From the NCBI GenBank assembly GCA_016873275.1, contig VGXO01000014.1, positions 1 through 55,904 on the forward strand: a stretch of 55,904 nucleotides of DNA, written 5' to 3'. How positions within the stretch are numbered: the stretch's first letter is position 1; each line of letters starts with the position of its first letter. Below are positions 1 to 6,939 of this stretch, piece by piece. The translations under genes and the position numbers were made by a program. The notes under the pieces are model-generated. The model made no database searches. It saw only the letters and a program-made list of their open reading frames with translations, and had not been told where the DNA came from. Source of the DNA: Phycisphaerae bacterium (GTDB taxonomy: Bacteria > Planctomycetota > Phycisphaerae > Phycisphaerales > SM1A02).

Positions 1-115
1 GCCGGCGGAGATGCGCGAGGGGAGTGTCAGCGACGACGGCGCGAGCTGACGAGGCCTGCCGCGCCCAGGAGCGCGAGCGCGCCGGGGGCGGGGACAACGC
101 CAACGCTCAAGCCGC
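1..115 (-). repeat. PEP-CTERM 3'-end module, copy 1
   Basis: This is the first of several near-copies of a stretch that spans the last codons of a PEP-CTERM gene and the bases just after its stop. It shares the run GGCGCGAGC, the AGGCCTGCCGCGCC block and the downstream ATGCGCGAGG block with the copies near 2542 and 3783; the copy near 1481 is more diverged. It is cut by the window edge, so whether a terminator hairpin follows cannot be seen. Confidence 0.7.
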
Positions 116-1070
116 CACCCGTCGCCGCGTAGATCGTGCTGCCGATCGCGTAGACGCCGGTGACGGAGTCGCTCCCGAGCCCGTTGGCAGTGGTGTAGTT
201 GGTCCAGTTCGTACCGCCGTTCGAGGAGACGCTCAGGCCGCCATCCGTCGCCGCGTAGATCGTGCTGCCGATCGCGTAGACGCCGAGGACGTAGTCGTTC
301 CCGAGCCCGCTGTTGGCAATGGTGCGGTTGTTCCAGGTGCTACCGCCGTCCGAGGAGACGCTCAGGCCGTTACTGGTCGCCGCATAAATCGTGCTGCCGC
401 TCGCGTAGACGCCGGAGACGATGTTGCTCCCGAGCCCGTTGGTAGTGGTGCGGTTGGTCCAGCTCGTACCGCCGTTCGAGGAGACGCTCAAGCCGCCGCC
501 AAACGTCGCCGCGTAGATCGTGCTGCCGATCGCGTAGACGCCGTTGACGAAGTCGCTCCCGAGCCCGCTGTTGGCAGTGGTGCGGTTGTTCCAGGTGCTG
601 CCGCCGTCCGAGGAGACGCTCAAGCCGCCGCCCGTCGCCGCGTAGATCGTGCTGCCGCTCGCGTAGACGCCGGAGACGATGTTGCTCCCGAGCCCGTTGG
701 TAGTGGTGCGGTTGGTCCAGCTCGTACCGCCGTTCGAGGAGACGCTCAGGCCGTTACTGGTCGCCGCGTAGATCGTGCTGCCGCTCGCGTAGACGCCGCG
801 GACGTTGTTGCTCCCGAGCCCGTTGGTAGCGGTGCGGTTGTTCCAGGTGCTGCCGCCGTCCGAGGAGACGCTCAAGCCGCCAAACGTCGCCGCGTAGATC
901 GTGCTGCCGCTCGCGTAGACGCCGCGGACGACGTTGTTCCCGAGCCCGTTGGTAGTGGTGTAGTTGGTGAAGCTGTAGGACGCCGTCGCGGGGGTCGCGA
1001 GGACGCCCGTGACGATCACTGCTGTTGCGATGGAGCCCACGGCGGACTTCTTCAATGTATTGCTCTGCAT
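27..1070 (-). CDS. exported seven-bladed beta-propeller (Asp-box repeat) protein with PEP-CTERM tag
   Basis: A 347-residue exported protein. The start is the ATG at 1070, which has AAGGAG upstream and is followed by a signal peptide (KK, a hydrophobic stretch, then ATPATA before SYSF). The rest is seven tandem units of about 37 residues, each reading roughly GLGSN-VSGVYASGSTIYAAT-GLSVSS-GG-W-NRT. The SSDGGSTW segment is an Asp-box as in BNR/sialidase-type propellers. Seven units fit a seven-bladed propeller; the seventh lacks its last strand, and the N-terminal YSFTNYTT strand could close the ring. The protein ends VVPAPGA, a hydrophobic helix and RRRR, a Phycisphaerales-type PEP-CTERM signal, so it is probably processed by an exosortase and anchored or released at the surface. 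The ligand is unknown. The units alternate between SSDGGSTWNN and SSNGGTSWTN types, so the array probably grew by two-unit duplication. No exosortase gene is in the window. Confidence 0.88.
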   Translation of the reverse strand: MQSNTLKKSAVGSIATAVIVTGVLATPATASYSFTNYTTTNGLGNNVVRGVYASGSTIYAATFGGLSVSSDGGSTWNNRTATNGLGSNNVRGVYASGSTIYAATSNGLSVSSNGGTSWTNRTTTNGLGSNIVSGVYASGSTIYAATGGGLSVSSDGGSTWNNRTTANSGLGSDFVNGVYAIGSTIYAATFGGGLSVSSNGGTSWTNRTTTNGLGSNIVSGVYASGSTIYAATSNGLSVSSDGGSTWNNRTIANSGLGNDYVLGVYAIGSTIYAATDGGLSVSSNGGTNWTNYTTANGLGSDSVTGVYAIGSTIYAATGGGLSVGVVPAPGALALLGAAGLVSSRRRR

Positions 1071-1132
1071 CTGTGTCTCCTTGGTTCCATTACACAGCCG
1101 AGTCCGTCGGCGACGGCCCTTGTCCCGTGACT

Positions 1133-1144
1133 GCCCAATTGGGC
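1133..1144. promoter_or_regulatory. 12-bp perfect palindrome upstream of the propeller gene
   Basis: GCCCAATTGGGC is a perfect palindrome 63-74 nt upstream of the start at 1070, and it is flanked by GACT and AGTC, which extend the symmetry. It could be an operator. No regulator gene is adjacent, so this is a position-based guess. Confidence 0.25.
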
Positions 1145-1279
1145 GAGTCGAGATCGTCTTGCGATGCCAGCACCGGCACACTGCGGGGGGCGATACAACA
1201 CGCTCCACTTGCGTAGGCGCAAATTCCCCTTTCACCGCGTCACGATTTTTGCCAGAATTCCAGATTTCGCGATCGCAAG

Positions 1280-1583
1280 CCCGTTTCCAGCGTTCCACGC
1301 GGGGTGCCGTGGCCGTCTCCCGCAGCGCCTGCGAGCGCAAGCAACCCCGTGCTTTCAGATTTGGGTCGCAAAACGCCGTACGCACGCCGCAAAATGCGAA
1401 CGCCCCGGCCGTGTGGCCGGGGCGTTCACTCCGGACTGCTGCTCGTGCCGCCCGAAGGCGGCACGGCGAGGAGTCTGGCCGCCGGCCGAGGCCGGCGCGA
1501 ATGCGCGAGGTGAAGCTCAGCGGCGACGACGCGTGCCCGCGGCACCCGCGAGGCCGAGGAGCGCCACCGCGCCCGGGGCGGGG
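1280..1583 (-). repeat. intergenic plus 3'-end module, copy 2
   Basis: Most of the 446 bp between the first two PEP-CTERM genes is this module. It starts with CCCGTTTCCAGCGTTCCACG, continues through TTTCAGATTTGGGTCGCAAA, contains the hairpin at 1398-1427 and a GTGCCGCC-CGAA-GGCGGCAC stem-loop at 1445-1464, then GCCGGCC-GA-GGCCGGC at 1481-1496, and runs into the last codons of the gene at 1517-2137. The same order of blocks recurs at 3387-3885. The part nearest 1071 holds the leader of the propeller gene. Confidence 0.8.
1398..1427 (-). terminator. rho-independent terminator of the 1517-2137 gene
   Basis: A perfect 13-bp stem, GAACGCCCCGGCC with GGCCGGGGCGTTC, closes a four-base loop. Read on the minus strand it is followed by GCATTTT, a short T tract. 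It lies about 90 nt past the stop codon at 1517. Related hairpins occur at 3688-3727, 9792-9833 and 10792-10821. Confidence 0.75.
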
Positions 1584-2137
1584 ATGATCATCCCGGCGCC
1601 GATCGTGCCCTGGGTGTAGGCAATCGCGTTCAGGGTGATCGAGTTCGGCCCGTTCATGGTGAAGCTCGCCCAGCCGAAGAAGGTGTTCAACCCAGTGCCG
1701 AAAGAGAAGCCCGCGTACTGGTTGGCGCCGAACGACGAGAAGTTGCCCGTGCCGTTGCCGTAGTTGTGCAGAACCAGGTTTTCGTTGGAGCTGCCGCCGG
1801 TCGGGTACGTGTTGAAGAAGTCCGCTTGACCGATGCCTTCCTCGAAGACGAACTTTTTGGCCTCAAGCGGCTGCGAGAGTGTTGCGGCAACGCCGGTGTG
1901 CGGGCTCGTGGGCGTGAAGAACGAATAGCTGCCGAACTGACCGACTGACTGGATCCCGATTGCCCATCCGTACACGCTATCGCCCTGATCGATAGTCAGT
2001 TCGTAGACCCCGCTGGTGGGCGTGAGGGTCATGTTAATGGGGACATAGGTGATCGACGCGTTGGCCGAGGTGGCCACGGCGACAGCAGCGGCAGCAGCGG
2101 CAGCAGTGATGTGCTTCTCAAGACGAGCGGTACGCAT
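1517..2137 (-). CDS. exported PEP-CTERM protein, paralogue of the 2578-3240 product
   Basis: A 206-residue exported protein. The start is the ATG at 2137 with GGAG about 10 nt upstream. The signal peptide has MRTARLEK followed by an Ala-rich core ending SANA. The mature part is rich in Gly, Ser, Thr, Asn and Phe and probably all beta. It includes a WAIGI segment and SFGTGLNTFFGWASF, which match FVIVGG and SFGVGANIRYGW in the neighbouring gene, so the two are diverged paralogues. The C-terminus reads IIPAPGA, a hydrophobic helix, then TRRRR, a PEP-CTERM-type sorting signal. The function of the beta domain is not recognised. It is followed by the terminator at 1398-1427. Confidence 0.85.
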   Translation of the reverse strand: MRTARLEKHITAAAAAAAVAVATSANASITYVPINMTLTPTSGVYELTIDQGDSVYGWAIGIQSVGQFGSYSFFTPTSPHTGVAATLSQPLEAKKFVFEEGIGQADFFNTYPTGGSSNENLVLHNYGNGTGNFSSFGANQYAGFSFGTGLNTFFGWASFTMNGPNSITLNAIAYTQGTIGAGMIIPAPGAVALLGLAGAAGTRRRR

Positions 2138-2577
2138 AGGGGGAACTCCAAAATGAAAGGGAAACGGGGACGAACGTCACCTGACAGGAGTGAGATCCGG
2201 CAGGTCATCCCACTGCCTCACGGCAGGGGTTCCGAGCCGAGGGAGCGGTGCGGAAAGTGAAGACCATGTCCCAAGACCGCCGCTGTGCAAGAAAATTCTT
2301 CAAGAATCCGATGCCTTGCGCATCGGGGTGTTGAAAACACAGGTTATTGGCGCGTCAGTGCGAATTCGGCAGCTGAAATCTGCTTTGCCGCAGCCCCGCT
2401 CACCTTCGCCGGATGAGCCCTGCGGCCCACGAATCCATGGTGTGGGCGGCTCAGCTGGCCCTTGCGGCGCTGGCCGACCCAACGCCGGCAACCACCATGA
2501 GCCCCCTGCCGCCACCTGCTGACCATGTTGCACCAGCCGCTGCCGGCCGAGGCCGGCGTGAATGCACGAGGTGAAGC
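2138..2577. other. intergenic region, no gene seen
   Basis: These 440 bp hold the upstream region of the 1517-2137 gene and the downstream region of the 2578-3240 gene. I see the terminator-like hairpin at 2287-2326, a GTGTT-GAA-AACAC palindrome at 2329-2341, and the start of a 3'-end module copy at 2542. The 110-codon open frame on the plus strand has no recognisable protein features and I do not call it. Confidence 0.6.
2287..2326 (-). terminator. probable terminator downstream of the 2578-3240 gene
   Basis: On the minus strand CCGATGC and GCATCGG form a perfect 7-bp stem with a five-base loop (2308-2326). It is followed by ATTCTTGAAGAATTTTCTT, which is T-rich and itself palindromic. It is about 250 nt past the stop, which is far, so the assignment to that gene is tentative. 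Confidence 0.4.
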
Positions 2578-2645
2578 TCAGCGACGACGGCGCGAGCCGG
2601 CGAGGCCTGCCGCGCCCAGGAGCGCGAGCGCGCCGGGGGCGGGAA
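2542..2645 (-). repeat. PEP-CTERM 3'-end module, copy 3
   Basis: The block from GCCGGCCGAGGCCGGC through the stop codon and into the last 20 or so codons of the 2578-3240 gene closely matches the segment at 1-115 and, less closely, 1481-1583 and 3783-3885. Conservation runs across the stop codon into non-coding sequence, so it reflects DNA duplication rather than protein constraint alone. Confidence 0.75.
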
Positions 2646-3240
2646 TCGTGCCGGCCGAGATGGCCTGACCGGCGGTGCTCTCGTAGGCGTAGTCGACGAC
2701 GGTGAAACTCGACGAGTCGAGCGAACCCATCTGAACCTGAACCCAGCCGTAGCGGATGTTCGCGCCCACGCCGAAACTGATCCCGACATACCCGCCGCCC
2801 GACTGGAATTCGGCGTGAGGGTCTTCGGCTCCCGGGTACTTCTTGAGAATCAACCTGTCCAGCGTATTCGTGTAAAACCCGGCTGTCGAACCGATGGGGC
2901 TTGGGGGGGCGAAATTTTTTGCATACAGGGGATGAAGAGGGCCTTTTTGAGCAATCCCTTGACTCCCGATGACGCTGGTGTTGTTGCCCACTGCCGCGAA
3001 TCCGGTGTTCGGTTGCCCCCCTCCGACGATGACGAAGTCCCAGGCGTAGTTCGTGCCTTCGAGATTGATCGCCAGGTTGTACCAAGACGACTGCTCCTGA
3101 GTCACGACGGCGTTGATCGGTCCGCCGTAGACGATCGCGGCGTTGGCCGAGGTGGCCCCGGCCAAGGACACGGCAAGCAGGGCCCCGGCGGTGAGCGAGG
3201 GGCAACGGACAACGAGCTGGTGGATCGAGAGTTGCAACAT
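2578..3240 (-). CDS. exported PEP-CTERM protein, paralogue of the 1517-2137 product
   Basis: A 220-residue exported protein. The start is the ATG at 3240; AGGAG lies upstream inside a small palindrome, TTTAGG-CT-CCTAAA (3245-3258), which might partly hide the ribosome-binding site. The signal peptide ends GATSANA. The mature domain is Gly/Ser/Asn-rich and probably beta-sandwich, with YAWDFVIVGG and ISFGVGANIRYGW shared with the neighbouring paralogue. The end is IPAPGA, a hydrophobic helix and SRRRR, the PEP-CTERM-type tag. No enzymatic motif is visible. It is one of a cluster of four (three intact, one remnant) on the same strand. Confidence 0.85.
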   Translation of the reverse strand: MLQLSIHQLVVRCPSLTAGALLAVSLAGATSANAAIVYGGPINAVVTQEQSSWYNLAINLEGTNYAWDFVIVGGGQPNTGFAAVGNNTSVIGSQGIAQKGPLHPLYAKNFAPPSPIGSTAGFYTNTLDRLILKKYPGAEDPHAEFQSGGGYVGISFGVGANIRYGWVQVQMGSLDSSSFTVVDYAYESTAGQAISAGTIPAPGALALLGAAGLAGSRRRR

Positions 3241-3386
3241 ATTTTTTAGGCTCCTAAATCACAAAGGCCACGCGACGAGTCCAAGCAGGCTACATTCGAT
3301 TCCACACCCGTGCCACTCCGTAGAGGCGTGTTTTCCATCACCCTGCACAACAAAATCAACAACTTTCGCAGACGGGCCCGTAAAAA

Positions 3387-3885
3387 CCCGTTTCCAGCGT
3401 TCCACGCGGGGTGCGGTGGCCGGCTCGCGCAGCGCATGCCGAGCAATTGCCCCCCGAATCCGCGGTCATTACCCGAGAGACACAAACGCGCCGCGAACGT
3501 TCACCAGAGACTTCAGACGGCAGAAACGTCTCGCGATGCCCCGAGAGACACCCCGGCGAGACCTCCGCGACGGTCGGCCAGGCACTCGGCAACGCCGCTC
3601 CGTTGGCCCACCGCGAGGGACCTCTGCGCACGCAACCCGTGATTTCAGATTTGGGTCGCAAAACGGCTACGCACGCCGCAAAACGCGAACGCCTGATTTC
3701 AGTTTGGGGCCGTGTGGCCGGGGCGTTCACTCCGGACTGCTGCTCGCACCGCCCGAAGGCGACACGGCGAGAAGTGTGGTCGTCGGCCGAAGCCGGCGGG
3801 GATGCGCGAAGTGAGGGTCAGCGGCGGCGGCGCGAGCTGACCAGGCCTGCCGCGCCTTGGAGCGCGACCGCGCCGGGTGCTGGAA
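3387..3885 (-). repeat. intergenic plus 3'-end module, copy 4
   Basis: This fills most of the 577 bp between the 2578-3240 gene and the gene remnant at 3818. It repeats the copy-2 blocks in order: CCCGTTTCCAGCGTTCCACG, TTTCAGATTTGGGTCGCAAA, the GC hairpin (here interrupted by a second TGATTTCAG, 3688-3727), GGACTGCTGCTCG, then the 3' end of a PEP-CTERM gene. It also carries an extra segment of roughly 3470-3640 (CGAGACCTCCGCGACGGTCG) that is missing from copy 2 but present at 9645-9760. Confidence 0.8.
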
Positions 3886-3949
3886 CAACGCCGATGCTCA
3901 CGCCGCCGAGTGTCCCCGCGTAGATCGTGCCGCCAATCGCGCAAACTCC
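3818..3949 (-). pseudogene. 3' remnant of a second propeller PEP-CTERM gene
   Basis: Read in the minus-strand frame that ends at the TGA at 3818, the 43 codons give [16 protein letters not shown], then [11 protein letters not shown], then a hydrophobic helix and SSRRRR. This matches the last blade and sorting tag of the product encoded at 27-1070 almost residue for residue. Upstream of about 3949 the match stops, with no start codon, signal peptide or other blades. The remnant is directly joined to a DUF72 gene fragment in a different frame, so it is a recombination scar and not a functional gene. Confidence 0.85.
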
Positions 3950-4359
3950 TCTCGGGTTGCTGGTTGGTAATAGGTCTTATCGATTTCAAACGAACGAAAG
4001 AGTGGATGCTGCGCGTACGCAGCAAGCCCATCACGCGCGAGTTGCGATTCGCGGCACGCGTCGCGATAGACCAGTCCGCGCAAACCTGGAAAGCTCTAAC
4101 TCGAAGTTCTAAGATGCAACGCCCTCGGCAGCGCTCGAGCGACTTCCAACAAGGCCGCGCCCGGTTCGCACGCCTTCGTTGGATCTGCAGTGACACGTGC
4201 AGACTTCGGTCGCGAGGCACTCGGCAATCGTGAGGGCGGCAACTCAAAGGCATCGCCGAAGAGCGAGGGCGAATTGTCGTGGTACGCGTTCAAGTTGCAA
4301 GCCTTGCGTGGGGCAGCGTTGGTTATCGCTGCAAGATTGTCCCAAGTCGATTTTCGCAA
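3931..4359 (-). pseudogene. broken DUF72 (YecE-like) gene
   Basis: The minus-strand frame from 4359 gives SLFGDAFELPP, then ARALPRALHLRTSS, an in-frame TAG, then [14 protein letters not shown], a [16 protein letters not shown] block and [21 protein letters not shown]. From memory of the DUF72 family, the stop sits where TSSWSFPGW is expected, so TGG has become TAG. The frame runs on past the stop without a shift, then ends where it meets the PEP-CTERM remnant near 3931-3949; the C-terminal two thirds of a normal DUF72 protein (about 250-300 residues) are absent. The fragment is unlikely to be functional. The family's biochemical role is not established. Confidence 0.75.
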
Positions 4360-4667
4360 AATCTCGTTTCATCGTGACAGGTTTCCGTCATGCTTTGCGC
4401 TTCTTCAGGTGGACACTCTCTCTCCGCCTGACAGGGGCGGAACCCGTCGGACAACGGGCAGACAGGATCTGCGGAACCCGCAGAAACACACAGGACGAAC
4501 GGCTCTCAGGCAGGCCTGGACAACCTGCCTGAGCCGTCGTTCCGCTTGTGATCGTTGCGCGATCCAAAGCTAAACCGGCAAGCAACTTAATTTCGAGATT
4601 GCGCCAGAAGTCGTGACAGGTCGCGTCACGCATTTGCGCTGCCTAGCGGTGCACGAAGGTACACCCC
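4360..4667. other. intergenic region with a row of stem-loops
   Basis: No coding frame here looks real. The right half holds four consecutive stem-loops at 4424-4541, annotated separately. The remaining 126 bp before the ATG at 4668 contain only an AAGG ribosome-binding site (about 4655) that I can identify. Confidence 0.6.
4424..4541 (+). ncRNA. candidate structured RNA: four consecutive stem-loops
   Basis: Four hairpins follow one another with 2-10 nt gaps: CCGCC/GGCGG (4424-4440), CCCGT/ACGGG with loop CGGACA (4443-4458), TCTGCGG/CCGCAGA (4468-4484), and a long one at 4495-4541 built on CAGGCAGG/CCTGCCTG and extended to about 13 pairs with a two-base bulge. On the plus strand GGA occurs repeatedly, including in two loops, which is reminiscent of CsrA/RsmA-binding RNAs. 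The last hairpin lacks a T tract. No gene upstream on either strand explains a terminator here. It could be a small RNA, the leader of the 4668 gene, or a palindromic repeat; the strand is a guess. Confidence 0.3.
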
Positions 4668-5123
4668 ATGACGCCCGATTTCCCGATCACCGTCCCCCTC
4701 ACGAAAGACCGCTTCGAGCGCCTCCAAACCTGGATCGGCGTCGATTGTGAGTCGGAGTGGTTCACGATTTCAGCAACGGGAGTCGTCGTCGAATTGGAGG
4801 GCGTGGAGTTACGCGCAGTTCCCAATGCAATGCTCGCAGCGGCGCATACTAGAGACTTGCGTTTCCGTACTGTCTTTCGAGTGGACAGTTCGGAAGCCCG
4901 AGTCACGATGGAAACAGTGCTTGCAGATGGCGGCATGCTCACGCTGCGCGATGCGTTCGGCACGGAACGGCTCCAAGTGTTGCCGAGATCATCAAGGCTT
5001 CGGGCGAACCTTACTCCTGGACGCTACTCCGTCGACGGTATACTCACGCCGCACTCACTGCTCATTTTTAAACTGCAAGCGCGTGAGCAAGCAGCGCTGA
5101 CTCGGCTTACCCAAGTTGGTTGA
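4668..5123 (+). CDS. hypothetical protein
   Basis: A 151-residue protein that I do not recognise. The ATG at 4668 has AAGG about 9 nt upstream. There is no signal peptide or membrane segment. The sequence alternates short hydrophobic strands and polar turns (WFTISATGVVVELEGVELRAV, then FRTVFRVDSSEARVTMETVL and GMLTLRDAFG), which suggests a beta-rich fold, with a more helical C-terminal tail. It sits in an AT-richer block and converges on the sigma factor-kinase operon, with the 14-bp tandem repeat between the two stop codons. A functional guess is not justified. Confidence 0.55.
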   Translation: MTPDFPITVPLTKDRFERLQTWIGVDCESEWFTISATGVVVELEGVELRAVPNAMLAAAHTRDLRFRTVFRVDSSEARVTMETVLADGGMLTLRDAFGTERLQVLPRSSRLRANLTPGRYSVDGILTPHSLLIFKLQAREQAALTRLTQVG

Positions 5124-5151
5124 CAAGCCATAACGGCGCCAAAGTTGGCTT

Positions 5152-5244
5152 TTCAAGACTTGCACTTCAAGACTTGCACTTCAAGACTTGCACTTCAAGA
5201 CTTGCACTTCAAGACTTGCACTTCAAGACTTGCACTTCAAGACT
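5152..5244. repeat. 14-bp tandem repeat, 6.6 copies
   Basis: TTCAAGACTTGCAC is repeated six times perfectly and then a further nine bases, with no mismatch. It begins 28 bp after the stop of the 4668 gene and runs into the end of the kinase gene, whose TGA (5237-5239) lies inside the last partial copy. The perfect identity suggests recent slippage expansion and possible copy-number variation. Confidence 0.95.
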
Positions 5245-6331
5245 GGTCCACGGGGGCGCTTGCGCCCCTTTCGTTCATCGCGCGAGTGAGCGCGCGAATG
5301 AACGCTTCCATATCGGGTTGCCGCGCAGCAGGGCGCTTCGAAAGCGCCTTCAAAATCACTTTTGCCAATGCTGGTGTCGCGCCGCCCATTTCTGGCGTTC
5401 GCTGCATCGCTTGCGGCTTTGTGCACACGATGGTGGAAATCGTCTCGGCAAAGGTAAGACCATCGAGTTCGTATGGTGCCGTTCCTTCAACCAATTCGTA
5501 GAGCAACACGGCAAGTTGATAGATGTCCGTGCGGCCGTCGACATCGCGTGTGCGACCAGCCGCCTGCTCGGGGCTCATGTAGGTGAGCGTGCCGACTATT
5601 TCTCCAGTGAGTGTGTGGTGATGAACACTCACTGCACCACCAGTAGAAATGCGGGCCGCACCAAAGTCCAGTAACCGCGCGCGGCCATTCTCGCCAACAA
5701 GAATGTTTGATGGTTTGATATCGCGGTGCACAACTCCGTGTGCGTGCGCAAATGCAAGCGCCTCTGCGACCGGAAGCAGAAGTCGCACAATGCCGCGCGC
5801 GTCGAGGTCGTGAATCTCGGCATACGTGCGCACATCGAGGCCATCGATGAAATCCATCACGAGGTATGCGTAGCGATCTTTGAGCGTTCCAGCTTCGCGC
5901 AGATTCACAAGTGCTGCGTGCGAAATCGAACTCATGATGCGCCATTCACGACGCACGCGATCAACGCCACCTTGACCGAGGCCATGCAGATCAATCGTCT
6001 TGATGGCGACGAACTCGCCGGAGGCGTCCTCTCTGCACAACTCTACTTGGCCCGATCCGCCTTCGCCGAGTTCGCGCACGGACGTGTAGCCTTGCGGGAG
6101 CGGAATGCGGCGAGCGGTTTGTGAATAATCTGCGGTGAGTTCGAACGCGCTCTCGCCAAACGACTCTGGCTCTGTATCGTCAACGGCAAGAAGACGAATT
6201 ACGAGTTGTTCAAGCTCAGCGTTACCGCCGCAGGCGTCTTCGACAAAAACCTTCCGCTCGTCGCGTTTGAGTTCAAGTGCGCACTGAAAGACGGCTCGCG
6301 CGCGTCGAATGGTGGTCGCGCTCGCATTCAC
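5237..6331 (-). CDS. Hanks-type Ser/Thr protein kinase, cytoplasmic
   Basis: A 364-residue kinase. The start is GTG at 6331, overlapping the sigma factor stop by four bases (GTGA), so translation is coupled. Residues 1-60 resemble the helical leader seen before many planctomycete kinase domains (ALELKRDERKVFVEDACGG). The kinase domain shows the Gly loop LGEGGSGQV near 88-96, the ATP-anchoring Lys111 in VAIKTI, catalytic HRDIKPSN at 202-209, DFG at 222-224 and SPEQA in the activation/P+1 region, so it should be active. It stops soon after the kinase domain, with no membrane segment or TPR/WD repeats, unlike many planctomycete kinases, and its stop codon is in the tandem repeat. It may therefore be a shortened gene. 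The paired sigma factor is a likely target or partner. Confidence 0.9.
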   Translation of the reverse strand: MNASATTIRRARAVFQCALELKRDERKVFVEDACGGNAELEQLVIRLLAVDDTEPESFGESAFELTADYSQTARRIPLPQGYTSVRELGEGGSGQVELCREDASGEFVAIKTIDLHGLGQGGVDRVRREWRIMSSISHAALVNLREAGTLKDRYAYLVMDFIDGLDVRTYAEIHDLDARGIVRLLLPVAEALAFAHAHGVVHRDIKPSNILVGENGRARLLDFGAARISTGGAVSVHHHTLTGEIVGTLTYMSPEQAAGRTRDVDGRTDIYQLAVLLYELVEGTAPYELDGLTFAETISTIVCTKPQAMQRTPEMGGATPALAKVILKALSKRPAARQPDMEAFIRALTRAMNERGASAPVDQS

Positions 6332-6939
6332 TGATATTCCTTAGCGGTCGAGATAGTGGTGCCATCATCGGAAAGTTGCGCCGCAAGAAACGCACGGCCG
6401 AATCGCCAGTCGCGCGAAACGGTTGAGAGCGAAAGCCCCATCGCCTCAGCGCATTCCGCAACAGTCAGGCCGCCGAACAAGCGGGCTTCAACCACCCGCG
6501 CGACGCGTGCATCTACCGCCTCAAGCGCGTTCAGAACATCATCGATTTCAATGAGATCAACTTCATTCCCCGTGGATGTAGAAAGAAACTCAAGCAAGTT
6601 TCCATCAGCGGCGGCGGCGCCGCGTCCACGCTTCTTCGATGAGCGACGCCGTACGTGGTCCACAAGCACCGAACGCATGGTCGTGGCCGTGTACGCCAGC
6701 AAGTGCGCTTCCGACGCGAAGTGCTTCGCGCAATCTAGCGCAGCCAAGCGCAAAAATGCTTCGTTGACGATGGCGGTTGGCTGAAGGGTGTGTGAAGCGC
6801 GCTCATGGCGCATCAATGCGGCAGCCATGGACCGCAACTGTGGATAGATTAAGCCAAAGCAATCGGACATCATTCGCATTGGACTCTGCGACGAGCCGAC
6901 AGCCTCGCTTGCGAGGCGTTCATCTTTCTGGAATGACAT
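6328..6939 (-). CDS. ECF-type RNA polymerase sigma factor (kinase-linked group)
   Basis: A 203-residue sigma factor starting at the ATG at 6939. Region 2 is recognisable around LIYPQLRSMAAALMRHERASHTLQPTAIVNEAFLRL and AYTATTMRSVLVDHVRRR, with the KKRG linker after it. Region 4 is ALEAVDARVARVVEARLFGGLTVAECAEAMGLSLSTVSRDWRFGRAFL, a typical helix-turn-helix. The TLQPTAIVNEA and DHVRRR motifs fit the subgroup usually annotated TIGR02999, which in planctomycetes and acidobacteria is commonly encoded next to a Ser/Thr kinase, as here. No anti-sigma gene is present, so control by the kinase is the expected arrangement (inference). Confidence 0.9.
   Translation of the reverse strand: MSFQKDERLASEAVGSSQSPMRMMSDCFGLIYPQLRSMAAALMRHERASHTLQPTAIVNEAFLRLAALDCAKHFASEAHLLAYTATTMRSVLVDHVRRRSSKKRGRGAAAADGNLLEFLSTSTGNEVDLIEIDDVLNALEAVDARVARVVEARLFGGLTVAECAEAMGLSLSTVSRDWRFGRAFLAAQLSDDGTTISTAKEYQ

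Noticed and set aside
24-1130. 368-codon plus-strand frame over the propeller gene
   Set aside because: It is the antisense of a periodic coding repeat, has no start context, and gives Arg/Ala/Val-rich repeats typical of an antisense frame.
3245-3258. Palindrome over the ribosome-binding site of the 2578-3240 gene as an RNA thermometer
   Set aside because: The stem is only six pairs with a two-base loop, too weak for a regulatory claim.
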